Counted from the first letter of the stretch, positions 40,555 through 49,519 are shown. The stretch is DNA of 64,000 bases from Bin87 sp965204905 (GCA_965204905.1 OZ242042.1:1116001-1180000), one strand, 5' to 3'. Notes: generated by a model not told the origin, from the letters alone. Translations and numbers: made by a program.

Positions 40555-41748
40555 TTGCCCGAAACTGCGGACGTAGTTGTGATTGGCGCCGGCGTGGTCG
40601 GCTGCTCGGTGGCTTATTACCTGGCTCGGGAAGGCGTCAGCGTGACGCTGCTGGAGCGGGAAGCCATCGGCAGCGGAGCGTCGGCGCACGCCACGGGTTC
40701 GCTGAGCCTGCTGGGCGCCGAGTTCACTCCCGGAGCGTCTTTCGAGATCGCGCGGGCCTCGTATGCTGAGTTCCCAACGCTGGTACACGAGCTGGAAGTC
40801 GCCACTGGCATTGACCTGCTGTACCAGCGCACTCCGTCGCTGCGTCTGGCGCTGGATGACGAGGAAGTCGATCTGATCAAGAGCATGATGGCGTGGCAGG
40901 AACCCCACGTCGCCGTGCGTTGGATTGACGCTGAGGAAGTCCGGTCCATTGAGCCGCGCCTCTCGCCGTCGATCATCGGCGCTGCGTATGAGGATGAATC
41001 GGCGCAGTTGGACAGCTACCGATTCAACCTGGCCCTGGCCCGGGGCGCGGAGCTCAAGGGCGCCAGCATACTATCGCGGGAAGTGACCGGCGTCATCGCC
41101 GATGGCTCCACGGTTTCCGGCGTCAAAACAGCCTCGGGGGAGGTGCATTGCGCCGCGATGGTGGTGGCCGCCGGCTCCTGGAGTTGCGCTTTCGCCCCCT
41201 GGCTGGGCTTCCCCGTGCCGGTTCGCCCGATGAAGGGCGAGCGTCTGCTGCTCAACTACCCCGGCGAACCCCTGCCCGTGCTGATCAGTTCGCCCAAGCG
41301 CGGACACATGATCAGCCGGTTGGACGGCTTGACCAGCGTGGGCAGCACCGGCGGTCGGGACTACGATCAGCGGGACCTTTTCGCCGGGAAAGAGTTCGAC
41401 CGCCAACCCACCGAAACCGCCCGATTGGAATTGCTGCAACGCGCCATCGACGTCTTGCCCGACCTGGAACGGGCGGAGTTAGTGCAACAGCTGGCCGGAT
41501 CGCGGCCGTTGAGTCCCGACAGCAAGCCCATCATCGGCCCGGTTCCCGGATGGCAGGGCGCTCTGTTGGCCACGGGCCACACCACCAAGGGCATCCACCT
41601 GGGACCCATCACCGGCCGCATCATCGCGGACTACATCTGCCGGGGCGCGACGGACGTGGTGGACGACATGAGCGAATTTCTGCCCGACCGCTTCGCGGAT
41701 TTCGCGGATGCCGACTTCCTCACTGCCGCCCGTTCCGTGGATGAATAG
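40555..41748 (+). CDS. DAO-family FAD-dependent oxidoreductase
   Basis: A 397-residue protein starting at TTG 40555, with GAGGTGG upstream. The N-terminal FAD motif is GAGVVG in VVVIGAGVVGCSVAYYLAREG. Further family segments are SGASAHATGSLS, the substrate-binding beta-sheet region, GERLLLNYPGEP, and the C-terminal LATGHTTKGIHLGPITGRIIADYI, which closes over the flavin. Fits the glycine/sarcosine/D-amino-acid oxidase family. Likely oxidises an amine or amino acid. Confidence 0.88.
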   Translation: MPETADVVVIGAGVVGCSVAYYLAREGVSVTLLEREAIGSGASAHATGSLSLLGAEFTPGASFEIARASYAEFPTLVHELEVATGIDLLYQRTPSLRLALDDEEVDLIKSMMAWQEPHVAVRWIDAEEVRSIEPRLSPSIIGAAYEDESAQLDSYRFNLALARGAELKGASILSREVTGVIADGSTVSGVKTASGEVHCAAMVVAAGSWSCAFAPWLGFPVPVRPMKGERLLLNYPGEPLPVLISSPKRGHMISRLDGLTSVGSTGGRDYDQRDLFAGKEFDRQPTETARLELLQRAIDVLPDLERAELVQQLAGSRPLSPDSKPIIGPVPGWQGALLATGHTTKGIHLGPITGRIIADYICRGATDVVDDMSEFLPDRFADFADADFLTAARSVDE

Positions 41749-41750
41749 CC

Positions 41751-42644
41751 CTACTGGGCCGGGTACTTCTCCAGCCACCAGCGGGCGATGTCAATGCGGC
41801 GGGGCAGCCACACGCCGGGCTTGCTCTTGACGTACTCCAAGAACCTTCGCAAAGCCGCTGCCCGAGCCGGCTTGCCGATGATGCGGCAATGGAGTCCCAC
41901 CGACATCATCTTGGGATGAGTCGCTCCCTCCCGGTAGAGAGTGTCGAAGCAGTTGCGGGCCGACTCGAAAAAGTCCATGGGCGTTGACAGCTGGCCGCGC
42001 CAGAATCCGTAGTCGTTGACCTCCAGCGAGTAGGGCACCACCAGCCACGGGTTGCCGTGGACCTGGGTGTAGTAGGGCAGGTCGTCGTTGTAGGCGTTGC
42101 AATCGTAGATGAATCCGCCTTCCTCCACCACCAACTCGCGGGTGTTCACGCTGGGGCCGTAGCGGGTGTACCAGCCCAGGGGTCGCTCCCCGGTGGTGCG
42201 GGTGATGGATGCCACGGCCTGCTTGATGGCCTCCCGTTCGGCATCCCGATCCATCTTGTAATACTCCTCCCAGCGGTTGCCGTGGCCCATGACCTCGTGT
42301 CCTCGGCGGACGATCTCCGGGCCGACCTCGGGGTTGCGTTCCAGGGCCAGGGCGCAGGCGAAGATGGTTCCGCCAACCTCGTATTCGTCCAGCAGATCCA
42401 GGATGCGCCAGACGCCGACGCGGCTGCCGTACTCGAAGAAGGACTCGTTGGCCAGGTCGCGCTCGCCCAGCGCCACCGGCGACGGGGATTCGCCGACGGT
42501 TTCACCGTGGGGATCGCCGTCAAGGATGGAGTTTTCCGAACCTTCCTCGTAGTTGAGGACAAACGATACGGCGATTCGTGCGCCGTTGGGCCATTCCACC
42601 GCCGGCGGGTTGAGGCCGTAGCCGATCAGGTCGCGTTCTGCCAT
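41751..42644 (-). CDS. Polysaccharide deacetylase-family protein, PuuE allantoinase-like
   Basis: A 297-residue NodB-homology domain enzyme with strong resemblance to PuuE-type allantoinases: GYGLNPPAVEWPNGARIAVSFVLNYEEGSE near the N-terminus, EVMGHGNRWEEY, TGERPLGWYTRYGPSVNT, and HCRIIGKPAR. ATG 42644 has AAGGAGGAG ahead; the longer frame is spurious. Such cofactor-free hydrolases open allantoin or similar cyclic ureides. Neighbouring amine oxidase and cysteine-hydrolase-type genes fit nitrogen-compound use. Confidence 0.85.
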   Translation of the reverse strand: MAERDLIGYGLNPPAVEWPNGARIAVSFVLNYEEGSENSILDGDPHGETVGESPSPVALGERDLANESFFEYGSRVGVWRILDLLDEYEVGGTIFACALALERNPEVGPEIVRRGHEVMGHGNRWEEYYKMDRDAEREAIKQAVASITRTTGERPLGWYTRYGPSVNTRELVVEEGGFIYDCNAYNDDLPYYTQVHGNPWLVVPYSLEVNDYGFWRGQLSTPMDFFESARNCFDTLYREGATHPKMMSVGLHCRIIGKPARAAALRRFLEYVKSKPGVWLPRRIDIARWWLEKYPAQ

Positions 42645-42743
42645 GGGATTGCTCCTCCTTAATACTTGATACATGGGGGTTGGGCGAGTACGACAAACGT
42701 CGGTGGTACAATCGCTCAGGTCCTTCAGGATGCACGTTCCATT

Positions 42744-44036
42744 ATGATACTCCCGAAAAATACCATTCAGAAAATAACCGGCAGCAAGGTTCGCATCCAT
42801 AGCCAAATGTTGCTGCTGGTTTTGGTGTTCGTACTAGCTTTGGCCATAGTCGCGTGTACATCTGACACGGCTACGTTCCCCGCGGCCACCAGCGCCCCCG
42901 AGCTCTCGATTGACAGCCCCGAGTCCCGCGTCGCAGAGGCTTTCCGCCTGGTTCCGCTTGAGTTCTCCAGCGAAGTCGTAGTGTTTGCCGATTACCATGG
43001 CTCGCGCGTTGTAAATGGGCTGGAGGAAGTTGACAGCGCCGAAGAATTGTCTCGGTTAGATTCCAAGGGCTGGGAAAGGCTCTACAGCGGGGCGCCTCTC
43101 CACCCTCTCCTGAGCGAACGCGTCAAAAACATGATTGACCTGATAGGGGTGGACGTAGTCGCTTTTGATCTGAGTACGTGGTCTTGGCAATCTGGAAACC
43201 GTACTCCCACATTTCTGCTGGCCGAGGGTTCTTTCGACCGCGAGAACGTGGCCGGCGGCCTCCAGGCGCTCGATTACAAAGAGGGCGATTACGCAGGAAC
43301 GGCCTATTATTGGCTCAATGAAGACTTTGCCCCAAGCCTGCATCCTCTGGGCCTTCTTCTGGGCCTTCTATTGAACCGGGTTGCTCTCTTGGAAGACCAA
43401 ATCCTAGCAGCGCCATCCACTGAAATCCTCGAGCAACTCATTGACGCAAACCGTGGCGAATCTCCAAATCTTCTTGAGAGTGAGCCGCACCGGACGTTGA
43501 TTCAGGCCATCGGAGAAGGCTTGATCGGCGGAGCTTTTATGCCTCCTCATTGGATAGTGGAAAACTGGAACACCGTCAATACCGGGCCCGTCTCCCGGCT
43601 GGACCGGTACATGGCAGGACCGGAGCAATGGGGATGGCTTTCTCCTTACGACCTGGCTTTATTTGGCTATCGAGTTCAGGGCGATGCAGAAGAAACGCTG
43701 ATCGCCTTGTATTACCCTGACCCTGCCGCAGCTGCCAGGGATTCTGTTGAGTTGGAGAAACGTTGGAACAGTTTCGACTATGATCCCACGGGCCCCGTTG
43801 GAGATCCCAAAGAGGTCCCGGCCACACTTTCCTGTTCCCCATTTTCCACCACCATTATCGAGGGGGCCGATCACTCCGTGCTCGTTGGCGCATGTCCGGT
43901 ACTGAGAACCGAAGAATGGAACGTCGAAGTGAAAGGCCCCTCCCTGTGGGGGTGTTTGTTCTTTACCAGGGAACTGCAATTCTTGGTCCGAGACTTGAAG
44001 GAGTTGAAACAATGGGCATCCAGCAGCCCACCATAA
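42744..44036 (+). CDS. Hypothetical lipoprotein
   Basis: A 430-residue predicted lipoprotein: hydrophobic signal MLLLVLVFVLALAIVAC with the lipobox LAIVAC, then a globular domain with no family I recognise. Visible features include several Trp-rich loops (WSWQSGNRTPTF, WIVENWNTVNTG, WGWLSPYDLALFGY) and four exterior Cys that could form disulfides. It is divergent from the PuuE-like gene, and less GC-rich than its neighbours. The start at 42744 (MILPKN) is preferred because it directly precedes the signal peptide. Confidence 0.6.
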   Translation: MILPKNTIQKITGSKVRIHSQMLLLVLVFVLALAIVACTSDTATFPAATSAPELSIDSPESRVAEAFRLVPLEFSSEVVVFADYHGSRVVNGLEEVDSAEELSRLDSKGWERLYSGAPLHPLLSERVKNMIDLIGVDVVAFDLSTWSWQSGNRTPTFLLAEGSFDRENVAGGLQALDYKEGDYAGTAYYWLNEDFAPSLHPLGLLLGLLLNRVALLEDQILAAPSTEILEQLIDANRGESPNLLESEPHRTLIQAIGEGLIGGAFMPPHWIVENWNTVNTGPVSRLDRYMAGPEQWGWLSPYDLALFGYRVQGDAEETLIALYYPDPAAAARDSVELEKRWNSFDYDPTGPVGDPKEVPATLSCSPFSTTIIEGADHSVLVGACPVLRTEEWNVEVKGPSLWGCLFFTRELQFLVRDLKELKQWASSSPP

Positions 44037-44079
44037 AGTGGTTGGAATTACGGGAGTCCGGGCAAACCGAAAGCGCCGA

Positions 44080-44985
44080 TCAGCCGCCGCGCCAGGGGTT
44101 GATGCCGGTGGTCTTCATCCGCATCCGATAGACTGAGCTGCGGGCGGTGAAGTACATGGTGCGGTAGTCGGCGTCGCCCCAGGCGCAGTTGGCCGGAATC
44201 TCCGGCACCCGGATTATCCCCAGCAGCGTTCCGTCGGGCTCAAACACCCACACCCCCTCCGCGCCGGTGCAGTACACGCGCCCGTCAGTATCCACCTTCA
44301 TGCCGTCGGGTACGCCGTCCTCTGCCGAGTGCATTTCGGCGAACATACGGCTGTTGCTCACCGAGCCGTCGGGGGCCACGTCGTAGGCGCGGATGTACTG
44401 GTGGGTACACACCTCGCCTCGTTCTTTCTCAGCGGCGCATTCGTCGCCGCGACGGGTGTTGTCGGCGTACAGGATGGTTTCATCCGGCGAGAAGGCCAGG
44501 CCGTTGGGCGATTCCAGGTCGGTTATCACGGCGGTCACCGTGCCGTCGGGGGCGATGCGGTGGATGCCGTGGAAGTCGATCTCGCGCTGCTCCGGCGGCA
44601 GGCGCAGGCCGGGGTTGGTGAAGTAGATGCTGCCGTCCGACCGCACCACCACGTCGTTGGGCCGGTGCAGACGCTTGCCCTCCCAGCGGTCGGCGATGAC
44701 GGTGATGGAACCGTCGTGCTCCCAACGGGTCATCTGCCGGTCGTCGCCGTCGCACATGATGATCCGGTTTTGCAGGTCGAAGGTGAGGCCGTTGGCGCCG
44801 CCGCTGTTGTCCCTGATGACCTCGGGTTCGCCGCCCGGCACGAGACGATAGATGACGTTGATGCGGTTGTTGACGAACAGCAGGTAGCCGTCGGGATGCC
44901 ACAGGGGGCCTTCCGTAAACTCGAACCCGGTGGCCAATCGTTCCGCTTCGTAAGATTCCACGATCTGATCCAGATTGTCTGCCAT
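44080..44985 (-). CDS. SMP-30/gluconolactonase family protein
   Basis: A 301-residue six-bladed propeller of the SMP-30/GNL/LRE type. E25 in FEFTEGPLWH, N in RPNDVVVRSDGSIYFTNP, N in LESPNGLAFSPDE and D in DGVPDGMKVDTDG correspond to the family's divalent-metal ligands. ATG 44985 follows GGCAGGAGGGAG. Hydrolyses sugar lactones or related esters; fits the catabolic setting. Confidence 0.9.
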   Translation of the reverse strand: MADNLDQIVESYEAERLATGFEFTEGPLWHPDGYLLFVNNRINVIYRLVPGGEPEVIRDNSGGANGLTFDLQNRIIMCDGDDRQMTRWEHDGSITVIADRWEGKRLHRPNDVVVRSDGSIYFTNPGLRLPPEQREIDFHGIHRIAPDGTVTAVITDLESPNGLAFSPDETILYADNTRRGDECAAEKERGEVCTHQYIRAYDVAPDGSVSNSRMFAEMHSAEDGVPDGMKVDTDGRVYCTGAEGVWVFEPDGTLLGIIRVPEIPANCAWGDADYRTMYFTARSSVYRMRMKTTGINPWRGG

Positions 44986-45128
44986 GGCTCCCTCCTGCCA
45001 ATGGTTGCAATTCGTGGTATTCCGTTTGATGCTGACTATATCATGCCGAAACGAGGGGTAGCGTTGCAATTCAGGCGGTTTGAAGGAAGGATACTCCCCT
45101 CCCGCCGGAGGCGGATGTACCGCACCAA

Positions 45129-45151
45129 CCCTCTCCCTTGGTGGGAGAGGG
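45129..45151. repeat. CCCTCTCCC stem-loop (family C, copy 3)
   Basis: A perfect 9-bp stem CCCTCTCCC/GGGAGAGGG with a 5-nt loop and AGTTTTG following. It lies in the divergent gap before the amidohydrolase gene, so it is not a gene-end terminator. Confidence 0.75.
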
Positions 45152-45184
45152 AGTTTTGAATGAGAAAACCACCGGAGGATGGAC

Positions 45185-46561
45185 ATGACCACCGTTATCG
45201 CTAATACAACCATTGTGACGGGGGACGCGGGCCGCACGGTTTTGCATCGTGCGGGAATTGCTATCTCAGCAGATCGGATTGTGTCGGTGGGGCCGACTGA
45301 CGAAGTACAGCAGGCGCATCCCGGCGCCGAGGTAGTGGACGGGCAGGGCAAGGCGGTTTTCCCGGGGTTAATCAACTGCCACACGCACCTGCTTGCGACG
45401 GGAGACCGCGGGATACTGGAGGACTTCGGTTTCCCCACCCGGCTGACGTTTCCGGTTTCGGCTCGTTCCCTGCTGAGCCAGGAGGAGCGTCAGACGCTGG
45501 CGCTGCTGGGCGCGCTGGAATCGATCCGCAGCGGCGTTACGTGCCTGCTGGAAATTTCCTCGGACGTGGCCGGATACGCGGCCGACCTGGCGGCAACGGG
45601 CCTCCGGCTGGCGCTGGCGGAAAACATCAACGACGTGGACGAAGCCCAGGTCCGGAGCGGGGTTTACCGTTTTGACGAAGCTCAGGGCGACGCCGGGCTA
45701 CAGCGCTGCGCGGACCTGGTTGAGTCCTGGCATGGTCGGTATCAAGGGCGGGTTAACTGCTTCCTGGCGCCCCACGCTCCCGAAACTTGCTCTCTGACGC
45801 TGTTACGTCGCAGCCGCGACATGGCCGAAGGCTACGGCGTCGGCTATACCATCCACCTTTCCCAGAGCCGCCAAGAGATTGAAGCGGTGATGCGAGTCCG
45901 CGGAGTGTCCCCGACCCATTACCTCTTCGCCAACGGGTTCCTGGGGCCGGACCTGCTGGTCGCCCACTGCCGATACGTCAATTCCGCCGAGATAGCGCTG
46001 TTGGGACAGAGCGGGGTCAGGGTTGCCAACAACGCTGCCATCGCCGCCCGCCGGGGAGCGGCTGCGCCGGTGCGGGAACTGCTGGAGGCTGGGTGCGTGA
46101 TCGGCATGGGGTCGGACAACATGGCCGAGGACATGGTGGAAGTGATGCGGGCGGGTCTATTCTTGGAGCGGGTGCGACGCAACGATGAGGTCTATCCCCA
46201 GCCCGAGGACGTGCTGGAGTGGGCCACGACGGGAGGATCCCGGGCGCTGGGCATGGAAGACATCACCGGCAGCCTGGAAGCCGGCAAGAAGGCGGATCTG
46301 TTTGTCGTGGACCTGCTGCGGCCCCACCTAGTGCCCAGCCTGCGGGTTGTGTCCGCCTTCGTACACAACGGACAGCCGAGCGACATAACGTCGGTGATGG
46401 TGGATGGCGAGTGGGTCATGCGGGACGGCAAAGTGTTGACCATCGACGAGGATGACGTGGTGCGCCGGGCGGAGGCCGCGGGACACGCGGTGTGGCGTCG
46501 GTTGTTGGAACGTTACCCTAACGTGCCTTTTCCCGTTGCTATCCCGCCGAGCATTGTCTGA
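45185..46561 (+). CDS. Amidohydrolase family protein (TrzN/AtzA/SsnA-like)
   Basis: A 458-residue metal-dependent hydrolase. Metal ligands: H66/H68 in LINCHTHLL, H in FLAPHAPETCS, H in LVAHCRYV, and D in IGMGSDNMAEDMVE. A composite beta-sandwich is formed by the first 55 and last 65 residues (DLFVVDLLRPHLVPS...VMVDGEWVMRDGKVLTID). Among family members it resembles aminohydrolases for guanine/5'-methylthioadenosine/atrazine-type substrates. ATG 45185, six bases after GGAGG, beats ATG 45179, which touches it. Likely deaminates or dechlorinates a heterocycle. Confidence 0.88.
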   Translation: MTTVIANTTIVTGDAGRTVLHRAGIAISADRIVSVGPTDEVQQAHPGAEVVDGQGKAVFPGLINCHTHLLATGDRGILEDFGFPTRLTFPVSARSLLSQEERQTLALLGALESIRSGVTCLLEISSDVAGYAADLAATGLRLALAENINDVDEAQVRSGVYRFDEAQGDAGLQRCADLVESWHGRYQGRVNCFLAPHAPETCSLTLLRRSRDMAEGYGVGYTIHLSQSRQEIEAVMRVRGVSPTHYLFANGFLGPDLLVAHCRYVNSAEIALLGQSGVRVANNAAIAARRGAAAPVRELLEAGCVIGMGSDNMAEDMVEVMRAGLFLERVRRNDEVYPQPEDVLEWATTGGSRALGMEDITGSLEAGKKADLFVVDLLRPHLVPSLRVVSAFVHNGQPSDITSVMVDGEWVMRDGKVLTIDEDDVVRRAEAAGHAVWRRLLERYPNVPFPVAIPPSIV

Positions 46562-46663
46562 TAGGCAAGCGGGAACTTCTCGGAGGACTGCCGTATTGCG
46601 CCGGACTGGGCACGTGAACGGCGTTGCCGTTCAGATCGGATAATCAACCGCAATTGCGGTATG

Positions 46664-46669
46664 TATAAT
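46664..46669 (+). promoter_or_regulatory. Consensus -10 element ahead of MITE-like repeat and LLM gene
   Basis: TATAAT at 46664-46669, preceded by TG. The best -35 (TAATCA, 46641-46646, 17-bp spacer) is weak. The next gene starts 200 bases downstream, beyond the MITE-like element. Confidence 0.35.
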
Positions 46670-46716
46670 TAGCGCTTCGCATCAATAGGAATCGAACCCC
46701 CATGCGTACCCACTTC

Positions 46717-46807
46717 GTCATTGCGAGGAGCGCAGCGACGCGGCAATCTCGTTGCAGTAGCGATGACCGCTGCCCCAACGAGATTGCCACGCTTCGCTCG
46801 CAATGAC
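46717..46807. repeat. MITE-like inverted-repeat element (family A, copy 2)
   Basis: A 91-bp element with the same termini as copy 1 (GTCATTGCGAGGAGCG...TCGCTCGCAATGAC) and the inner arms CGGCAATCTCGTTG/CAACGAGATTGCC nearly perfectly paired. The flanks extend the dyad: AGGAATCGAAC occurs on both sides, GTGGG(T/C)ACG and its complement face each other. Confidence 0.8.
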
Positions 46808-46869
46808 AGTTTAGGTGAAAGTGGGCACGTGGGAGGAATCGAACTGCAAGTCCGGGAGAGGTGGATTCA

Positions 46870-47832
46870 ATGGCGCTTGTGAATAGCTTTGGGGTTTTGC
46901 TGCCCACCAGGGGCGTGCTGGTTTACGCCGGCAACGCCGGCCCACGGGTGGAACTGACCTGGCAGATGGCGGAGACCGCCGAGCGGGCCGGGTATGACTC
47001 AGTGTGGGTTGGCGACAGCATCACGTCCAAGCCGCGCCTGGAACCCATGACGGCGATGGCGGCCATTGCCGCCCGCACGAATCGGGTCAAGATCGGTACC
47101 GCCGTGCTGCTGAACGCGCTGCGCCATCCGGTCCACCTGGCCCACGCCGCGGCCACCATCGACAACATCGCCAACGGGCGGACGATCCTGGGCCTAGGCG
47201 CCGGCCGGGGGAACAACCAGATGTTTGTGGACGAGCACGCGGCCGTCGGCGTCCCGATCACGGAACGAGCATCGCGCATGGAGGAAAGCATACGGGTGAT
47301 GCGCGCGTTGTGGACGGGTGAGCCGGTCAGCAACGAGGAGGAGTTCTATCCCCTGCGGGACGTGACTTTGGAACCCGCGCCCGTCCAGCCGTCCATTCCG
47401 CTGTGGATTTCCAGCAATTGGGTGCGGCGCGGGCTGAAGAGGGTCGGCGAGCTGGGCGACGCCTGGATCACGAACGTGCCGTCGGTGGAACTGTTTGACC
47501 GCTGCTGGGAACGCATCGAACAGTGCGCCGGGGAGGCGGGCCGAGATCCGGCGGGCATTGGCCGCTGCCTGTATATCTCGGTGAACCTCAAGGATGATGC
47601 CGGCGATGCCCTGGCGGAGGGCGACCTGTTCATGCAGGCGTACTACAGCGTGCCCTACGACATCATCAGCAAGCAGCTGTTGTGCGTGTTCGGGCCGCCC
47701 CAACAGTGCATCGACGCGATAAAGGCATACCAGAACAGCGGGGCGGATTACTTTATCGTCAGATTCGCTTCCCCGGATCAGATGGGCCAGATGGCCCGGT
47801 TCACCGAGGAAGTTCTGCCCTTCGTAGCGTAA
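46870..47832 (+). CDS. LLM class flavin/F420-dependent oxidoreductase
   Basis: A 320-residue luciferase-like protein: AGYDSVWVGDSITSKPRLEP at residues about 37-56, RTNRVKIGTAVLLNALRHPVHLAHAAATIDNIANGRTILGLGAGRG, the standard nonprolyl-cis and cofactor-binding blocks. ATG 46870 follows GGGAGAGG; a GTG three codons earlier is less well placed. Followed 51 bases later by an alpha/beta hydrolase-like gene on the same strand. Substrate unknown. Confidence 0.85.
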   Translation: MALVNSFGVLLPTRGVLVYAGNAGPRVELTWQMAETAERAGYDSVWVGDSITSKPRLEPMTAMAAIAARTNRVKIGTAVLLNALRHPVHLAHAAATIDNIANGRTILGLGAGRGNNQMFVDEHAAVGVPITERASRMEESIRVMRALWTGEPVSNEEEFYPLRDVTLEPAPVQPSIPLWISSNWVRRGLKRVGELGDAWITNVPSVELFDRCWERIEQCAGEAGRDPAGIGRCLYISVNLKDDAGDALAEGDLFMQAYYSVPYDIISKQLLCVFGPPQQCIDAIKAYQNSGADYFIVRFASPDQMGQMARFTEEVLPFVA

Positions 47833-47883
47833 GCGTTAGGGGCCGGCGCGGAACGAATTTAGAGCCTTGAGCGAGGATGAATT

Positions 47884-48657
47884 ATGCCTTACGTGAATCT
47901 ACCCGGGGTTGATCTATGGTACGAGGATACGGGCGGCGACGGTATTCCGGTGATTTTCCTGCACGCGGCCACCGGCACCACCGACTGCTGGATACACCAG
48001 TTGCCCACGTTCACGGCTGCCGGATACCGCTGCATCTCCTACGACCGGCGCACCTGGGGCCGTTCGCGTCCGACCGACGATGCCTTGCAGCCCGGCTACC
48101 AGGGGGACGACCTGCATGGGCTGATTGAGCACCTGGGCCTGGAACGGTTCCACCTGGCGGCCACTGCGGCCGGCGGCATCACCGGGATCGACTACGCGCT
48201 GTCCCACCCGGATAGGGTGCGCAGCCTGATGGTTGCGAACACCATCGGCGGCGTGCAGGATGCCGAGTACCTGGAGGTGCAGCACCGGATGCGCCCGTCG
48301 GAAATCCAGAGCCTCCCGGAGCATCTGCGCGAACTCGGCCCTTCATATCGCGGCGCCGACCCTGAAGGCACGGAGCGCTGGATGGAGATTGAGCACGCCA
48401 GCCGGCCCTACGGGAGATTGCCGGCGCAACCGGTCCGGGAACCGATCACCTATGTCCGGTTGGCGACCATGCGCGTACCCACGCTGGTCCTGTCGGGCCA
48501 GGCTGACATCCTAGCTCCGCCGCTGCTGATGCGGATGCTGGCAGCGCATATACCCACCAGCCGTTTCGCGTCACTGGACGATGCAGGTCACGCCGGCTTC
48601 TGGGAACGCCCGGAAGTCTGGAACGGAATGGTCCTGGAGTTCATCGGGCAGCACTAG
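47884..48657 (+). CDS. Alpha/beta hydrolase-fold protein lacking the Ser nucleophile
   Basis: A 257-residue alpha/beta hydrolase fold. VIFLHAATGTTDCW has the HG-type oxyanion region, and RRTWGRS is the family's D-x-R-G-x-G-x-S equivalent. At the nucleophile elbow, ATAAGG (residues 93-98) has Ala95 where GxSxGG has Ser. The acid (GQADILAPP) and base (DDAGHAGFWERP) are kept. It may be a non-hydrolytic member (lyase or cofactor-free oxygenase-like) or a pseudoenzyme. No rearrangement or frameshift is seen. Confidence 0.8.
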   Translation: MPYVNLPGVDLWYEDTGGDGIPVIFLHAATGTTDCWIHQLPTFTAAGYRCISYDRRTWGRSRPTDDALQPGYQGDDLHGLIEHLGLERFHLAATAAGGITGIDYALSHPDRVRSLMVANTIGGVQDAEYLEVQHRMRPSEIQSLPEHLRELGPSYRGADPEGTERWMEIEHASRPYGRLPAQPVREPITYVRLATMRVPTLVLSGQADILAPPLLMRMLAAHIPTSRFASLDDAGHAGFWERPEVWNGMVLEFIGQH

Positions 48658-48667
48658 ACGGATCAGA

Positions 48668-49519
48668 TCAGCCGCCGACGAAGCGGTCGCCGAACGTAAC
48701 GGCGAGGTACGGTTCCCCATCGGCGACCGACAGGCGACGGGCTCCGACGGCGGCGTGTGGAGTGAGACGACCATACATCACAAGTACGCAGGTTTCGCCA
48801 TCGCACTCGAACGTTACATCGGTTGCCGGCAAGCTGACGCCGGAGGGGTAATGGATGATCTCGGCTACGTCATCGCTGAGAAGAAGGTCCAGGCTTCGTA
48901 GTTCGGGGTGGGTGATGCGGAAGCGGTAGCGCAGCGGTCGGCCCGCCAGCAGCGGGTCGGGGCGAAAGGCGCGGCGTGCAGCGCGGTCAACGGTGTCGAG
49001 CAGCGCGGAGACGCTGCCGTCGGATAGATGGTAATCGCTCTCAAGGCGGGATCGAATGTCCCACCCGTGCATGGTCAGTTCCGCGATGCGCTGGATCAGC
49101 AGGGTTTGCACTGACATGGGACCCGGCGGCCAGTACACCAGGTTGTCCCACTGATCCGCCTGCACCTGTCGGAACAGCGCCACCGTTTCGTTGATGCGGT
49201 GAGTGAAGTCGGCCAAGAGGCCGTCACCCAGGCGTTGGCTGGCGTCGATTGCCCGACGGTAGATGCTTTGGGCGAAGGCGTCTTCATCGTGTTGATCTGA
49301 CGCCGGAGAACCCTCGGGCGGCGAGTAGTCGCCGTCCAGTCCACGCAGCAGCCGGTTGGACAGGTCCACGCTGGTAAGGTGGCCGACCACGTCGGCAACG
49401 GTCCATCCTTCGCAGGCGCTGGCCGATTGCCAGGATTCGGCGGGCAGGGTTTGGAGGAAATCCAAAAGCAGCCCGGCCTCGCGTTCCAGCAAGTCGATGC
49501 CTTGAGCAGTGGTCGTCAT
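48668..49519 (-). CDS. Maleylpyruvate isomerase-family/DinB-like metal-binding protein
   Basis: A 283-residue protein with a DinB-fold N-terminal four-helix bundle: the conserved GWTVADVVGHLTSVD (H47) and AELTMHGWDIRSRL supply the metal-ligand His residues, as in mycothiol-dependent maleylpyruvate isomerases. A C-terminal SCP2/MDMPI-C-like beta domain follows. AAGGAGAAAGAC precedes ATG 49519. Thiol-dependent isomerase or transferase activity is possible, but no mycothiol gene is in the window. Confidence 0.75.
   Translation of the reverse strand: MTTTAQGIDLLEREAGLLLDFLQTLPAESWQSASACEGWTVADVVGHLTSVDLSNRLLRGLDGDYSPPEGSPASDQHDEDAFAQSIYRRAIDASQRLGDGLLADFTHRINETVALFRQVQADQWDNLVYWPPGPMSVQTLLIQRIAELTMHGWDIRSRLESDYHLSDGSVSALLDTVDRAARRAFRPDPLLAGRPLRYRFRITHPELRSLDLLLSDDVAEIIHYPSGVSLPATDVTFECDGETCVLVMYGRLTPHAAVGARRLSVADGEPYLAVTFGDRFVGG

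Noticed and set aside
46683..46848. AGGAATCGAAC segments, which on the complement read GTTCGATTCC like a tRNA T-loop, on both sides of the family A repeat
   Set aside because: No stem pairing for a T-arm and no remaining cloverleaf. They are part of the extended inverted repeat.
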